From positions 1 to 5,265 of the forward strand of contig DDWL01000052.1 in the NCBI GenBank assembly GCA_002345675.1: a stretch of DNA of 5,265 nucleotides, given 5' to 3'. Below the pieces are notes generated by a model. That model was not told the origin of the DNA and searched no databases. It worked only from the letters and a program-made list of their open reading frames with translations. Positions 5,131 to 5,265 of the stretch are shown piece by piece. The DNA is from Bacteroidales bacterium UBA2287 (GTDB lineage: Bacteria > Bacteroidota > Bacteroidia > Bacteroidales > Tenuifilaceae). How positions within the stretch are numbered: position 1 is the stretch's first letter; every line of letters begins with the position of its first letter. The position numbers and the translations under genes were made by a program.

Positions 5131-5265
5131 TAGTCACCTTGGATTTGTAATCCAAGGTTAATGTATTATAAGGATTTGTAATCCGACTTAGTGAAGAACA
5201 ACTTATCTTTTTTTAAGCCACAATAACATCAAGTAATCCATTTTCCTGTTTTCAGCGTTGAGGCA
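5131..5265 (+). repeat. Palindromic element B2 (tandem copy, simple loops)
   Basis: It starts TAGTCAC directly after B1. Hairpin 1 is a perfect 10-bp stem, ACCTTGGATT (5136-5145) with AATCCAAGGT (5149-5158), closed by the triloop TGT. The spacer TAATGTATTATAA leads to hairpin 2, GGATT-TGT-AATCC (5172-5184). The tail has a T7 run and the 23-nt stretch 5223-5245 shared with element A, then diverges (CTGTTTTCAGCG). This copy shows the compact form of the unit without loop modules. The window ends at or near its right edge, so the boundary is unknown. Confidence 0.7.

Noticed and set aside
4973..5265. CRISPR-like array from the repeated GGATTTGTAATCC motif
   Set aside because: Spacing between repeats is irregular, the intervening sequences are themselves repeated, and no cas gene is present.

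Overview
The window looks like chromosomal DNA of a Bacteroidota bacterium. The evidence is a type IX secretion (T9SS) C-terminal sorting domain on the first protein, two good matches to the Bacteroidota promoter (TTG/TTTG, about 20 nt, TAnnTTTG), A-rich rather than Shine-Dalgarno leaders, and AT-rich genes separated by gaps full of hairpins. I cannot name the genus.

Layout: 1-393 is non-coding. It holds two GGGA/TCCC-type hairpins, a copy of a 22-bp repeat (200-221) and a promoter (277-310). 394-1656 encodes a secreted right-handed beta-helix protein with a T9SS sorting domain. 1657-2321 has no gene but is dense in repeats: a partial element C, a second copy of the 22-bp repeat, a full element A, an inverted fragment E, a hairpin and a strong promoter (2252-2281). 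2322-3833 encodes a polytopic membrane protein resembling GT-C-fold glycosyltransferases. 3834-4027 holds a degenerate element D. 4028-4936 encodes a family 2 glycosyltransferase (GT2). 4937-5265 holds two tandem element copies, B1 and B2; B2 runs to the window end.

The two glycosyltransferase-like genes are co-oriented and probably serve the same surface-glycan or glycoconjugate pathway. The GT2 would work at the cytoplasmic face and the membrane protein on lipid-linked sugar, but neither substrate can be read from sequence. The beta-helix protein is a separate, much more AT-rich unit with its own promoter.

The most unusual content is between the genes. At least five copies or fragments of one palindromic element occur in 5.3 kb. 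Its outer hairpin arms differ between copies yet stay complementary (CATCGGATT/AATCCGATG versus CCTTGGATT/AATCCAAGG). The hairpin loop is either a TGT triloop or a 31-35 nt module ending in its own mini-hairpin, which also covaries (GAC-GTA-GTC versus AGC-GAA-GCT). This points to selection for folding as single-stranded DNA or RNA. A REP-like element family mobilised in trans is the most economical explanation, but no transposase is present in the window.
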